From NCBI RefSeq assembly GCF_001295795.1, contig NZ_LJHY01000016.1, forward strand, positions 496,001-560,000: 64,000 nucleotides of DNA, given 5' to 3'. The notes under the pieces are model-generated. The model had not been told where the DNA came from. It was given only the letters and a program-made list of their open reading frames with translations, and did not search any database. How positions within the stretch are numbered: the stretch's first letter is position 1; each line of letters begins with the position of its first letter. Positions 54,030 through 63,292 of this stretch are shown piece after piece. This stretch comes from Novosphingobium sp. AAP83 (GTDB lineage: Bacteria > Pseudomonadota > Alphaproteobacteria > Sphingomonadales > Sphingomonadaceae). Position numbers and translations under genes: made by a program.

Positions 54030-54850
54030 CCGATAACCTCCCGCCCTTACGCGACATCGTAAACCGCCACGGGTTGATCGCCACCAAGGCGCTCGGCCAG
54101 AATTTCCTGTTTGACGAGCAATTGCTCAGCCGTATTGCCACGGTTCCGGGCAAGCTGAAGGGCGAGAACGTCCTTGAAGTCGGCCCCGGCCCCGGTGGCC
54201 TGACACGCGCCTTGCTGCGCGCGGGCGCAAACGTAACAGCGATTGAAATGGATAAGCGCTGCATGCCCGCGCTCGCCGAATTGTCCGAAGCCTTTCCCGA
54301 TCAATTGACCGTTATTCAGGGCGATGCCACCAAGATCGCGCCGGAAACGCTGTTTAACGGGCCGTGGCATGTAGCGGCGAACCTGCCCTACAATGTCGGT
54401 ACGATGCTGTTCACTGGCTGGCTTTCGGGCCAATCGTGGCCGCCGCAGTGGAAATCGCTGACTCTGATGTTCCAGCAGGAAGTGGCCGAACGCATCATCG
54501 CCGCCCCCGGATCAGATGCTTATGGTCGCTTGGCCGTGCTGGCGCAGTGGCGCTCTGTCCCGCGGATCGCGATGAAAGTGCACCGCAGCGCCTTCACCCC
54601 GCCGCCCAAAGTTATGTCCGCCATCATCCATGTAGAGCCGGCCGCAATGCCTGAAGGCGTTTCGGCCCGCATGCTCGAACGCGTGACCGAAGCAGCCTTC
54701 GGCCAACGCCGCAAAATGCTGCGTCAATCGCTGAAGGGCCTGCCGGGTGCGATTGATGCGCTGGAAGTGCTGGGCATTGATAGCCAGCGCCGCGCGGAAA
54801 CTTTGGACGTGGCAGAGTTCGTCAGCATCGCGCGGGTGCTGACAAAGTAA
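54026..54850 (+). CDS. rsmA: 16S rRNA A1518/A1519 dimethyltransferase RsmA (KsgA)
   Basis: Dimethylates two adenosines of helix 45 in late 30S assembly. Seen: LGQNFLFDEQLLSRI, VLEVGPGPGGLTRALL with the SAM motif, WHVAANLPYNVGTMLFTGWL with the NLPY active site, and FTPPPKVMSAIIHVEP. ATG at 54026; 54002 is less likely. 274 residues. It ends the lptD-surA-pdxA-rsmA group. Confidence 0.95.
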   Translation: MTDNLPPLRDIVNRHGLIATKALGQNFLFDEQLLSRIATVPGKLKGENVLEVGPGPGGLTRALLRAGANVTAIEMDKRCMPALAELSEAFPDQLTVIQGDATKIAPETLFNGPWHVAANLPYNVGTMLFTGWLSGQSWPPQWKSLTLMFQQEVAERIIAAPGSDAYGRLAVLAQWRSVPRIAMKVHRSAFTPPPKVMSAIIHVEPAAMPEGVSARMLERVTEAAFGQRRKMLRQSLKGLPGAIDALEVLGIDSQRRAETLDVAEFVSIARVLTK

Positions 54851-54854
54851 CGTC

Positions 54855-54938
54855 CCCAGCCCCCGATTCATGTCGAGCGAAATCGAGACACCTCACGTCC
54901 AAGTGTCTCGGCTTCGCTCGACATGACTGGGGGCTGGG
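54855..54938. repeat. Long palindromic hairpin between rsmA and glcB
   Basis: Three nested perfectly complementary pairs: CCCAGCCCCC/GGGGGCTGGG (10 bases), CATGTCGAGCGAA/TTCGCTCGACATG (13) and CGAGACAC/GTGTCTCG (8) around an 11-base loop, in all 31 base pairs with small internal bulges. It fills the gap between the convergent rsmA and glcB stops. It could stop transcription from both sides without a T-run, or be a dispersed palindromic element. Confidence 0.85.
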
Positions 54939-54955
54939 TTTCTCAGGTCAAAAGC

Positions 54956-57085
54956 TTAGGCCAGTTCAGCCTCTTTCGCCTGCGCCGCCTTCTTCTTCAA
55001 ACGCCATGCGTGCAGCAGCGGTTCGGTATAGCCGTTGGGCTGTTCGATGCCATTGAACACCAGATCACACGCCGCGCGGAAGGCGAAGCTTTCCTCCCAA
55101 TTTCCGGCCATCGGTTCATAGAGCGGATCGCCCGCGTTCTGTGCATCAACTTTGGTCGCCATACGCTTCAGGCTGTCCATCACTTGCGCGTTGGTAGCCA
55201 CGCCATGCAGCAGCCAATTCGCCATGTGCTGGCTGGAAATGCGCAGCGTTGCACGGTCTTCCATCAGACCCACATCGTTGATATCCGGCACCTTTGAACA
55301 GCCCACGCCCTGATCAATCCAGCGCACGACATAGCCAAGCAGCCCTTGCGCGTTGTTGTCCAGTTCCTCGGCCACTTCGGCTTCCGACCAGTTAATGCTA
55401 CCAGCCAGCGGGATCGCCAGCAACGCATCGAGATCCGGCGTGAGCTCTTGCGCCACCGCAGTGCGCAGATTGAACACGTTGACTTGATGATAGTGCATAG
55501 CGTGCAGCGTTGCCGCCGTGGGCGATGGCACCCAAGCCGTGTTCGCGCCGGTGCGGGGATGCGCGATCTTCTGCTCCATCATGTCGTGCATCATGTCGGG
55601 CGCGGCCCACATACCTTTGCCGATCTGCGCCTTGCCCGAAAGCCCCTGCGCCAGACCGATGCAAACATTGCGCTTTTCATAAGCCGCGATCCAGCCAGAG
55701 CCCTTGATCGCGCCCTTGCGGATCATCGCGCCTGCCTGCATCGATGTGTGGATTTCATCACCCGTCCGGTCAAGGAAGCCGGTGTTGATGAACACGATGC
55801 GGTCACGCACGGCTGCGATGCAAGCAGCCAGATTGGCCGAAGTGCGGCGCTCTTCGTCCATCACGCCCACCTTCACGGTGTGGCGCTCAAGCCCCAGCAA
55901 TTCCTCGACCGCATCAAACAGATCGTTGGTGAAAGCAGCTTCTTCCGGCCCGTGCATCTTGGGTTTGACGATGTAGATGCTGCCCGCGCGGCTGTTGCGC
56001 AAAGGCCCCAGTCCCTTCACATCGTGCATTCCGATGGCCGAAGTGATGACCGCGTCCATAATACCTTCCGGGATCTCGCAGCCGTCTGCCAGCAGGATGG
56101 CCGGGTTGGTCATCAAATGGCCGACATTGCGCACAAACAACAGGCTGCGCCCCGGCAGGGTCAGCGTCCCACCATCAGGCGCGGTCCATGTGCGGTCCGC
56201 CTCCAGTTTACGGCTCATCGTCTGGCCGCCCTTCTGGAAGCGCGCCTCAAGATCGCCGCGCATCAGGCCCAGCCAGTTGCGATAGGCCAGCAGCTTGTCC
56301 TCGGCATCAACCGCCGCAACCGAATCTTCCAGATCGACAATCGCGGTCAGCGCTGATTCCAGCACGATGTCGGCGATGCCTGCCTTATCGGCCTTGCCCA
56401 CCGGATGCGTACGATCAAGCACCACTTCGGCATGAAGGCCATTGTTGCGCAACAGCACGCTGCCCGGCTTGTGGCCCGCAAACTGTCTGGCATCGGCCAG
56501 CGGTGGCACGCCGTCACCGTCCCAGTCGTTCCAGCTCATCCCCGAAAGCGGGAAGGTCTGATCAAGGAACACGCGGCCTGCGCGAACCACCGCCGCGCCG
56601 CGATCGGCATCATAGCCGCCGGGCCGTGCAGCAGGAGCATCGAGCGCATCGGTGCCATACCACGCATCATAAAGGCTGCCCCACCGCGCATTGGCAGCGT
56701 TCAGCACAAAACGGTCATTCAGCACCGGCACAACCAATTGCGGCCCTGCCATCGTCGCGATTTCCGGATCGACGTTTTGCGTGCCGATAGTGAATGCTTC
56801 AGGTTCAGCCACCAGATAGCCGATTTCAGTCAGAAACGCGCGGTATTCACCCAGATCGATGGATTTGCCTTTGCGATCACGATGCCAAGCATCAACCAAA
56901 GCCTGAAGCGCATCGCGCTTGGCCAAAAGGGCGCGGTTTTCGGGTGCAAACCTGCCTGCCAGCACAGCAAAGCCCTGCCAGAACGCATTTGCATCCAGCC
57001 CAAGCGGCCCAAGCACTTCGCTATCGATAAACTGGCTAAGTTCGGCGTCAACTTTAAGGCCGCTACGCTCAATACGTTCGTTCAT
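54956..57085 (-). CDS. glcB: Malate synthase G
   Basis: Condenses glyoxylate with acetyl-CoA to malate in the glyoxylate cycle or glycolate use. Single-chain G form of 709 residues. Seen: [40 protein letters not shown] with the catalytic acidic residues, [19 protein letters not shown], and [20 protein letters not shown]. Start 57085 ([12 protein letters not shown]) preferred; ATGs at 57094 and 57100 are in frame. Divergent from the M20 hydrolase gene with 204 bases between. Confidence 0.94.
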   Translation of the reverse strand: MNERIERSGLKVDAELSQFIDSEVLGPLGLDANAFWQGFAVLAGRFAPENRALLAKRDALQALVDAWHRDRKGKSIDLGEYRAFLTEIGYLVAEPEAFTIGTQNVDPEIATMAGPQLVVPVLNDRFVLNAANARWGSLYDAWYGTDALDAPAARPGGYDADRGAAVVRAGRVFLDQTFPLSGMSWNDWDGDGVPPLADARQFAGHKPGSVLLRNNGLHAEVVLDRTHPVGKADKAGIADIVLESALTAIVDLEDSVAAVDAEDKLLAYRNWLGLMRGDLEARFQKGGQTMSRKLEADRTWTAPDGGTLTLPGRSLLFVRNVGHLMTNPAILLADGCEIPEGIMDAVITSAIGMHDVKGLGPLRNSRAGSIYIVKPKMHGPEEAAFTNDLFDAVEELLGLERHTVKVGVMDEERRTSANLAACIAAVRDRIVFINTGFLDRTGDEIHTSMQAGAMIRKGAIKGSGWIAAYEKRNVCIGLAQGLSGKAQIGKGMWAAPDMMHDMMEQKIAHPRTGANTAWVPSPTAATLHAMHYHQVNVFNLRTAVAQELTPDLDALLAIPLAGSINWSEAEVAEELDNNAQGLLGYVVRWIDQGVGCSKVPDINDVGLMEDRATLRISSQHMANWLLHGVATNAQVMDSLKRMATKVDAQNAGDPLYEPMAGNWEESFAFRAACDLVFNGIEQPNGYTEPLLHAWRLKKKAAQAKEAELA

Positions 57086-57187
57086 TTCACCCATTTCCAT
57101 TCGCTTATTGCAACGTCCACGCCTGATAAAGCAACGCGTCGAATCTTTTGGACCTGGGGAGGAACTAACCAGCTTATGCCTTATTGC

Positions 57188-57202
57188 ATTGCATTTTGCA
57201 AT
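57188..57202. promoter_or_regulatory. Perfect inverted repeat in the glcB/M20 divergent region
   Basis: ATTGCA-TTT-TGCAAT is a perfect 6-base inverted repeat with 3-base spacer, 103 bases upstream of glcB and 88 bases upstream of the M20 gene. It includes the TTTGCAA core known from regulators of acetate/propionate genes (RamB/ScfR family); that link is inference. No other inverted repeat of this quality is in the interval. Confidence 0.45.
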
Positions 57203-57289
57203 CACGTCAACGTCATGCCGTGCCCACGCCGCGCAAGCCACATAACAAGGACTTCACCACGCCCCTGCGAAGCGCTACCACGGTTACAC

Positions 57290-58495
57290 ATGCAACAGAT
57301 TTCCGCCACCGAACTAGACCTGATAGGCACAATTGATGCCGCAGCGATGCTAGCGCAGGTTGAGCAATGGTGCGCGATCAATACCGGCACCGGCAACCTG
57401 ACCGGCCTTGCCCGCCAGTGGGACCTGTTGGCCGAAGCATTTGCAATTTTACCGGGCACCGTGCGCAGAATCGAGCCTGCGCCCGCCACCGCCATCGCCG
57501 CCGATGGGCAAGAGGTCGAAAGCGCCAATGGTGCGCATCTGGTCCTGTCGATCCGCCCTGATGCAACGCGGCGCTATCTGCTGACTGGACATATGGACAC
57601 GGTGTTTCCACCCTCGCACCCATTCCAGACACTGACATGGCTCGATACCGAAACACTGAACGGCCCCGGTGTGGCGGATATGAAGGGCGGGATCGCGGTG
57701 ATCCTCGCTGCGCTTACCGCGTTTGAAGCCAGCCCCGCCGCAGCATCGGTGGGCTATGATGTGCTGATCAATGCTGACGAGGAAACCGGCAGCCTGTCAT
57801 CGGCCCCGCTTATCGCCGAACTGGCTAGCGGGAAGGCTGCCGCGCTCACGTATGAGCCCTCTGCCCTGCCCGATGGCACTTTGGCGGGTGAACGGCCCGG
57901 CAGCGGGAATTACAGCGCGATCATCACCGGCCGCTCCGCCCATGCCGGACGCAACCCGCAAGACGGGCGCAACGCAATCCTTGCCGCTGCCGATCTGGCG
58001 CTGCGGCTGAAGGCGCTGGAGGAACCGGGCCTCTCGGTAAACCCAGCCAGGATTGATGGCGGTAGCGCCAACAATGTCGTGCCCGACCGCGCAGTGCTGC
58101 GCTTCAACATGCGCCCGCGCCTGCCGGAACAGGCTCACACCTTTGCAGCAGCGCTGCGCGAAGCTGTGCGCGTAATCGAAAAGCTGCACGACGTTTCCAT
58201 CCACCTCCACGGCGGCGTCTCCCGCCCGCCCAAACCGCTTACCCCGCAGGCAGAAGCTTTGTTCCACCTCGTGCGCGATTGTGGGCAGGCGCTGGGCCAG
58301 CCGATCCGCTGGCAAGCCTCGGGCGGGGTCTGCGATGGCAACAATATCGCCGCATGCGGGGTGCCTGTCGTCGATACGATGGGCGTGCGCGGCGGGGCCA
58401 TTCATTCGGATCAGGAATATCTGATCGTGCCGTCTTTGGCAGAACGCGCCGCGCTATCGGCGCTGGTTCTGCACCGGCTATCCGGGGGAAGCTGA
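57290..58495 (+). CDS. M20-family metallopeptidase/deacylase beside astA-astB
   Basis: A 401-residue two-zinc hydrolase of the M20/CpG2-ArgE-DapE group. Metal motifs: LLTGHMDTVF (about residue 100), GPGVADMKGGIAV, INADEETGSLSSA with the catalytic Glu, and a dimerisation loop NPQDGRNAI, ending with AIHSDQEYLIVP. ATG at 57290; the upstream open frame to 56405 is antisense to glcB. Its stop overlaps the astA start (TGATG), so it is co-translated with arginine succinyltransferase. It may be the missing AstE, as M20 member DapE removes succinyl groups; unproven. Confidence 0.85.
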   Translation: MQQISATELDLIGTIDAAAMLAQVEQWCAINTGTGNLTGLARQWDLLAEAFAILPGTVRRIEPAPATAIAADGQEVESANGAHLVLSIRPDATRRYLLTGHMDTVFPPSHPFQTLTWLDTETLNGPGVADMKGGIAVILAALTAFEASPAAASVGYDVLINADEETGSLSSAPLIAELASGKAAALTYEPSALPDGTLAGERPGSGNYSAIITGRSAHAGRNPQDGRNAILAAADLALRLKALEEPGLSVNPARIDGGSANNVVPDRAVLRFNMRPRLPEQAHTFAAALREAVRVIEKLHDVSIHLHGGVSRPPKPLTPQAEALFHLVRDCGQALGQPIRWQASGGVCDGNNIAACGVPVVDTMGVRGGAIHSDQEYLIVPSLAERAALSALVLHRLSGGS

Positions 58496-59529
58496 TGACG
58501 TTCCGTATCCGCGCCGCGCGCGCCAGTGATCTTCAACCGCTGTATGAGATGGCCAAGCTGACCGGTGGTGGCTTCACCAATCTGCCCGCAGATCGCAAAT
58601 CGCTCACCGCCAAGCTGGACCGCGCGTCTCAGGCCTACGCCAACAGCGAGGCGGGCGATCCACAAAATCTGAAGGACGAATTGTTCGTACTGGTGCTCGA
58701 AGACAGCGCAACGGGTGAAGTGCGCGGCACCTGCCAGATTTTTACCAGCGTTGGGCGGCAATGGCCGTTCTATTCCTATCGCAAAGCCACGCTCACCCAG
58801 CATTCCAAGGAACTGAACCGCACCTTCCGCGCCGAAATGCTAGGCCTTGTTACCGATCTTGAAGGGTCAAGCGAGGTTGGCGGGCTGTTTCTCCACCCGT
58901 CGGAACGGGCGGGCGGGCTTGGCATGCTGCTGGCGCGCAGCCGCTATCTGTTCATCGCCATGCACCGCCAGCGCTTTGCCGAAAAGATTTTGGCCGAGCT
59001 GCGTGGTGCGATCGACGAGCGCGGCGGATCGCCATTCTGGGACGGCGTGGCCGGGCGCTTTTTCGGGATGAGCTTTCAGGAAGCGGACTATTTCAACGCG
59101 ATCAACGGCAACCAGTTCATCGCTGATCTGATGCCCAAACATCCCATCTATATTGCGATGCTCCCTGAAACCGCACGCACCGCTATCGGCCTGCCCCACC
59201 CATCAGGCCGCGCCGCCATGCGCATGCTGGAAGAAGAAGGCTTTGCCTATGAAGGCTATGTCGACATCTTCGACGGTGGCCCCACCATGACCGCCAAGAC
59301 CGACCGCGTCCGCTCGATCTGCGAAGCGCAAGCTACTAAAATTTCGCAAGTCCGCCCGGCTGAAGGCAATGGTATGGTGCAGGCGCTGGTCGCCACCGGA
59401 CGCCTAGCCGATTACCGCTGCACGTTTGCCCGAGTGGCAGTTACGCCCGACGGCTTGTTGATCGATCCGATGGCGGCAGCGGCGCTCAAGGTTTCGGCGG
59501 GCGATATGGTCTGGCACGTCACCAGGTAG
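58495..59529 (+). CDS. astA: Arginine N-succinyltransferase
   Basis: Succinylates arginine with succinyl-CoA, first step of the AST pathway. AstA signatures: IRAARASDLQPLYEMAKLTG, GFTNLPADRKSLTAKLDRA, SEVGGLFLHPSERAGGLGML and IAMLPETARTAIGLPHPSG. 344 residues; ATG at 58495 overlaps the M20 stop. Single gene, so homomeric AstA rather than the AruF/AruG pair. Next is astB, 42 bases on. Confidence 0.95.
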   Translation: MTFRIRAARASDLQPLYEMAKLTGGGFTNLPADRKSLTAKLDRASQAYANSEAGDPQNLKDELFVLVLEDSATGEVRGTCQIFTSVGRQWPFYSYRKATLTQHSKELNRTFRAEMLGLVTDLEGSSEVGGLFLHPSERAGGLGMLLARSRYLFIAMHRQRFAEKILAELRGAIDERGGSPFWDGVAGRFFGMSFQEADYFNAINGNQFIADLMPKHPIYIAMLPETARTAIGLPHPSGRAAMRMLEEEGFAYEGYVDIFDGGPTMTAKTDRVRSICEAQATKISQVRPAEGNGMVQALVATGRLADYRCTFARVAVTPDGLLIDPMAAAALKVSAGDMVWHVTR

Positions 59530-59571
59530 CCTCCCTACCCCGTTCTTCGATGCAATATCAGGACACACTCG

Positions 59572-60837
59572 ATGCCCCTCGTTGAAATCAACTTCGACGG
59601 CCTTGTTGGGCCAAGCCACAACTACGCTGGCCTCAGCCTTGGAAATCTGGCCTCGGCCAGCCATGCAGGCGAAGTCTCCTATCCGCGCGCAGCCGCCCTA
59701 CAGGGTATCGCCAAGATGCGCCACAACCTTGGGTTGGGCCTTGCGCAAGGGTTGTTTGCGCCGCTGCCCCGCCCCAATCCGGTGTTGCTTGGCGCTTTGG
59801 GCCTGAACGCCGTGGATGAAACCGATCCCGCCCAGCGCCGTTTGCGCGCTTCCGCTTGGTCTGCCTCATCAATGTGGACCGCCAACGCCGCCACGGTCAG
59901 CCCCGCGCCCGATACCGCCGACGGGCGCTGCCATCTGACCGCCGCCAACCTTGTCACCATGCCCCACCGCTCGCAGGAATGGCCCGATACGGTGCGCCAG
60001 TTGCGCCTCGCCTTTGCCAGTGCCGCGCACTTTACGGTGCATGACGCCGTGCCCGCCTGCTTTGGCGATGAAGGCGCGGCCAATCACATGCGCATGACCA
60101 CAGCCCACGATGCCCCCGGCCTCGAACTGTTCGTCTATGGCAAAACCGGCGGCGCATTCCCCGCGCGCCAGCACGAACAGGCAAGCCGCGCTGTCGCCCG
60201 CCTGCACGGCCTGAACCCCGAACGCTGCCTGTTTATCGAACAAGCGCCTGAAGCCATCGCGGCGGGCGCTTTCCATAACGATGTTGTCGCCGTGGCAAAC
60301 GAGCGCGTACTGTTCACCCACGAACAGGCCTTTGCCGATCCCGATGGCACATATGCGGCAATCCGCACAAGGTTGCCCGAAGCCGAAATCGTCGTCGTGC
60401 CCGCAAGCGCCATTAGCCTTGCCGATGCGATCAAAAGCTATTTGTTCAACGCCCAATTGCTAACGCTGCCCACCGGCGAAGTGGGCCTCGTGATCCCGCT
60501 CGAAGCGTGGGAGACGCCCTCTGTGCGTGGCTGGCTTGATGGAATGCTCGCGTCCAACGGCCCGATACGCCGTGTGCTACCCGTCGACGTGCGCCAATCA
60601 ATGGCCAATGGCGGTGGCCCTGCCTGTTTGCGCCTGCGCGTCGTCGCCGATCCTGCTACTGTCGATCCACGCTTTATGCTCGATGAAGCCAAAGTCGCGC
60701 TGATCGAGAGAATCGTTGCAATACAATGGCCTGAACAGATTGATCCCGCAGATATTGGCGCACAATCTTTGGCCAAAACGGTTATCGCGGCCCGCGCTGC
60801 TTTGCTGGACTTGCTGGGTCTTGAACAGCTTTCCTGA
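59572..60837 (+). CDS. astB: N-succinylarginine dihydrolase
   Basis: Amidinotransferase-fold enzyme producing succinylornithine, CO2 and 2 NH3. Seen: EINFDGLVGPSHNYAGLSLG, SASSMWTANAATVSPA, FHNDVVAVANERVLFTHE with the catalytic His, and MANGGGPACLRLRVV with the catalytic Cys. 421 residues from ATG at 59572. The next AST gene (astC transaminase) is not in the window. Confidence 0.95.
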   Translation: MPLVEINFDGLVGPSHNYAGLSLGNLASASHAGEVSYPRAAALQGIAKMRHNLGLGLAQGLFAPLPRPNPVLLGALGLNAVDETDPAQRRLRASAWSASSMWTANAATVSPAPDTADGRCHLTAANLVTMPHRSQEWPDTVRQLRLAFASAAHFTVHDAVPACFGDEGAANHMRMTTAHDAPGLELFVYGKTGGAFPARQHEQASRAVARLHGLNPERCLFIEQAPEAIAAGAFHNDVVAVANERVLFTHEQAFADPDGTYAAIRTRLPEAEIVVVPASAISLADAIKSYLFNAQLLTLPTGEVGLVIPLEAWETPSVRGWLDGMLASNGPIRRVLPVDVRQSMANGGGPACLRLRVVADPATVDPRFMLDEAKVALIERIVAIQWPEQIDPADIGAQSLAKTVIAARAALLDLLGLEQLS

Positions 60838-60925
60838 TCAATCAGGCAAACTTCATAGACACCCCTGTCGCTGCAATTTACAGTGAATGAAAGTTTAACG
60901 GACAACAAGGCAGCAAAATAGCGTC

Positions 60926-60941
60926 TGGCACGATGATTGCT
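60926..60941 (+). promoter_or_regulatory. Sigma-54 (RpoN) -24/-12 promoter core
   Basis: TGGCACG-ATGA-TTGCT fits the RpoN consensus core TGGCACG-N4-TTGCW at every defined position, with GG and GC elements 12 bases apart. Transcription would start near 60952, 23 bases before the ATG at 60975. It requires an enhancer-binding protein; no clear paired upstream site is visible in 60838-60925. Confidence 0.75.
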
Positions 60942-60974
60942 AAGCTGGTCGGCAATAGAGGATAAGTACCCCGG

Positions 60975-61211
60975 ATGCTAAACAAGATCGCCCGCCTGTT
61001 CACTATCAAAACCCGCTTTGAGGCGTTTGCGATCATCTACGCACTGTCCTTGGGTGCCGTCGAACGCGGCCAAGCCTATCTCACTCAGTATCCCGGCTTG
61101 GGCGGCAAGCTACTGTTCGCTGCTGCAACCGGCGCGGTCTTTATCGGCGGGGCAAAGATCTTGGATGCCGTGCGCATGGAACGCGAAGCCGCCATGCCCA
61201 TTGCTCGATAA
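60975..61211 (+). CDS. Two-helix membrane micro-protein, unknown function
   Basis: A 78-residue protein with basic N-terminus (MLNKIARLFTIKTRFE), two hydrophobic helices (AFAIIYALSLGAVERG and LLFAAATGAVFIGGAKILDAV) and a charged C-terminus. ATG at 60975, with GAGGATAAG upstream. No known domain recognised. It lies directly behind a sigma-54 promoter core and is convergent with the SDR gene, 16 bases apart. Inner-membrane location is inferred. Confidence 0.75.
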   Translation: MLNKIARLFTIKTRFEAFAIIYALSLGAVERGQAYLTQYPGLGGKLLFAAATGAVFIGGAKILDAVRMEREAAMPIAR

Positions 61212-61227
61212 CCGCCAGCGACATCCA

Positions 61228-62007
61228 TCACATCGCCGAAATTCCGCCGTCCAATTTCAGCTCGGCCCCGGTCATAAACCGGCTCTCGTCGCTGGCCAGA
61301 TATAGCACGCCCGCCGCGATATCATCGGGCACACCCAGACGGCCCAACGGCACTTGCCGCGCCAACTTGCCCATCACCACCGACTTTTCAAGGTTCGCAT
61401 TGGCGCTGATATCATCAAGGATCGGGGTATCAACGAAGGTCGGGTGGACCGAGTTGCAACGGATATCCCAGCCACGTTTGGCGCAATAGAGCGCGACCGA
61501 TTTGGTTAGCATCCATACTGCGGCCTTGCTGGCATTGTACCCGGGCATAGAATCGGAAGCGATCAGGCCCGCAATGGAACTGATGTTGATGATCGAGGCG
61601 GGTTGATTGTCCCGTAGCAATGGCAATGCTTTCTGGCAGCCAAGAAACACAGAATCGACGTTTATGGCAAAACCGCGATGCCATTCCTCCAACGTGCAGG
61701 TTTCGATGTTGCCCCGCACGCCGACCCCCGCATTGTTGACCAGCACCGATAGCCCGCCGAACTTTTCGGCCGCCATGGCCAGCGCCTTGTCCCAATCATC
61801 GGGGCTGGTCACATCATGGCGCATGGCAAAGGCTGTGCCTGTGCCAATTTCGGCGTCAATTGCAGCAGCCGTAGCCAATGCGCCAATGCCGTTTATGTCT
61901 GTCAACAGTACTTTGGCGCCCTCACGCGCTAGCATCCACGCATGAGCCGCACCAAGACCCTGGGCAGCGCCTGTGATAAGGGCCTTTTTACCGGTTACTC
62001 TGCCCAT
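61228..62007 (-). CDS. Short-chain dehydrogenase/reductase
   Basis: A 259-residue NAD(P)-dependent SDR: cofactor loop ALITGAAQGLGAAHAWML, VNNAGVGVRGNIETCTLEEW, catalytic Ser in INISSIAGLIASD and GYNASKAAVWMLTKSVAL (Tyr-x3-Lys). The acidic residue in VLLTDINGIG suggests NAD rather than NADP preference. Substrate unknown. It is the last gene of a TPM-TPM-NUDIX-SDR group, 36 bases after NUDIX. Confidence 0.87.
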   Translation of the reverse strand: MGRVTGKKALITGAAQGLGAAHAWMLAREGAKVLLTDINGIGALATAAAIDAEIGTGTAFAMRHDVTSPDDWDKALAMAAEKFGGLSVLVNNAGVGVRGNIETCTLEEWHRGFAINVDSVFLGCQKALPLLRDNQPASIINISSIAGLIASDSMPGYNASKAAVWMLTKSVALYCAKRGWDIRCNSVHPTFVDTPILDDISANANLEKSVVMGKLARQVPLGRLGVPDDIAAGVLYLASDESRFMTGAELKLDGGISAM

Positions 62008-62043
62008 TGATGCTCTCCAGTTTCTAGTTTTACATGCCTGAAA

Positions 62044-62586
62044 TCAGCCCAAGATGCTAGGCGAGAGCAGCAACAACATCCGCGTATCGATGGCATAACC
62101 CTCAGCGCGCTTGCCCGCGATGAAGCTGACGATCTCGGTCAAGGCCACGCGGTGCACGGTAATGCCCTCGCCCTCCAGCCCGCCACCGTCCGATACCTTT
62201 TCCAGATCGAGCGCGCGGAACAGCGTGAAAGCCTCGGTCACCATGCCGGGCGAGGAATAGAATTCTCCAAGTGATTCCACACGGCCCGGACGATAGCCGG
62301 TTTCCTCTTCCAGTTCGCGCGCCGCTGCGATGGCAGCGTCCTCGTTCTCCGATCCCGCCTCGTCACCGATCAATCCGGCAGGCAATTCGATGCAAGGGCG
62401 GCCCAATGGCACGCGGAACTGCTCGACCAACAGCACATGGCCATCGTCAATCGCAAGGATCACGGCTGCCCGGATGTTGCGCGCGCGGCCGACATATTCC
62501 CAGCGTCCGCGCGTTTTGGCTGCGATATAGCGGCCCTCCCAGCGCACTTCTTCAGGCTGGTCGCGGTACTCTTCTTCAAGGCTCAT
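62044..62586 (-). CDS. NUDIX hydrolase, ADP-ribose pyrophosphatase-like
   Basis: A 180-residue NUDIX enzyme: AARELEEETGYRPGRVESLG carries the NUDIX box (REx2EExG), and LLVEQFRVPLGRPCIELPAG before it is typical of ADP-ribose pyrophosphatases, as is FYSSPGMVTEAFTLFRA after it. The ATG at 62586 has GGAG six bases upstream; the TTG at 62610 is unlikely. 13 bases after the TPM gene. Confidence 0.88.
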   Translation of the reverse strand: MSLEEEYRDQPEEVRWEGRYIAAKTRGRWEYVGRARNIRAAVILAIDDGHVLLVEQFRVPLGRPCIELPAGLIGDEAGSENEDAAIAAARELEEETGYRPGRVESLGEFYSSPGMVTEAFTLFRALDLEKVSDGGGLEGEGITVHRVALTEIVSFIAGKRAEGYAIDTRMLLLLSPSILG

Positions 62587-62599
62587 GATATCTCCGGAT

Positions 62600-63280
62600 T
62601 CAGACTTCAATCAGCCTATCAGGTAGTTCGTTAACGTCATCTTCGCTGCGCGGGAAATGTTCGACAAGGACTTTGCCTACTTCGCCCACAGCCGCTGCCA
62701 TGCCTTGCGCCATCTGGCCTTGGCGGAGCGGATCAAGCATCGCCTTCATCGCATGGCCCCATGTGTCGGGCGAAACTTTCGACGCGATGGCTGCATCAGC
62801 GATGATTTCAGCGCGATGTTCGGCAAGGCTGAGATAGATCAACACGCCGGTGCCTCCCGCCGTGCGGCTTTCTGCGCCAACGCGAAAGCAGGTAAGCGCA
62901 CGTTCGCGAACGCGGGCGTTGCGCACACGGCGCGGCGTGAACCAAAGGCCCAGCGGTGTGAACCGCATCAGCAAGTACATCGCGGTGAACTTGATCGTCG
63001 CCACACTAAGCGCAAGGCCCAGCACCGCGCGTGGCGTCCATTCGAACGCCCATAGACCAAATAGATGTTCGATCCGGGGAAGGAAAAAGCCCGATCCTAT
63101 TTCGAGCGCGCACAAGGCCGCGAAGGCGGTGAGCGCAGCCCAGACGAGTGCGACATCACGGTACGTGTCAGACCGGGGCGTGACGATAGTGACGATCTCG
63201 CCCGCGCTGTTCATTTCGGCAGCTGCGACCGCATCGGACACCAGCTTGTGATCGGCGTCTGTCATTGTAGGTTTCGCCAT
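62600..63280 (-). CDS. TPM-domain membrane protein
   Basis: A 226-residue protein: an N-terminal part with AGEIVTIVTPRSDTYRDVAL, two hydrophobic helices (VWAALTAFAALCALEIGSGF and VLGLALSVATIKFTAMYLLM), then GTGVLIYLSLAEHRAEIIAD, the TPM/Psb32-type alpha-beta fold. In the GTG-ATG pair at the start, ATG 63280 is taken. Role unknown, probably in membrane protein quality control. Confidence 0.8.
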   Translation of the reverse strand: MAKPTMTDADHKLVSDAVAAAEMNSAGEIVTIVTPRSDTYRDVALVWAALTAFAALCALEIGSGFFLPRIEHLFGLWAFEWTPRAVLGLALSVATIKFTAMYLLMRFTPLGLWFTPRRVRNARVRERALTCFRVGAESRTAGGTGVLIYLSLAEHRAEIIADAAIASKVSPDTWGHAMKAMLDPLRQGQMAQGMAAAVGEVGKVLVEHFPRSEDDVNELPDRLIEV

Positions 63281-63292
63281 CACCAGTCCCGC

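Noticed and set aside
55346..56356. 336-codon open frame on the plus strand
   Set aside because: Lies entirely antisense to glcB; Arg/His-rich low-complexity translation typical of antisense frames in GC-rich DNA.
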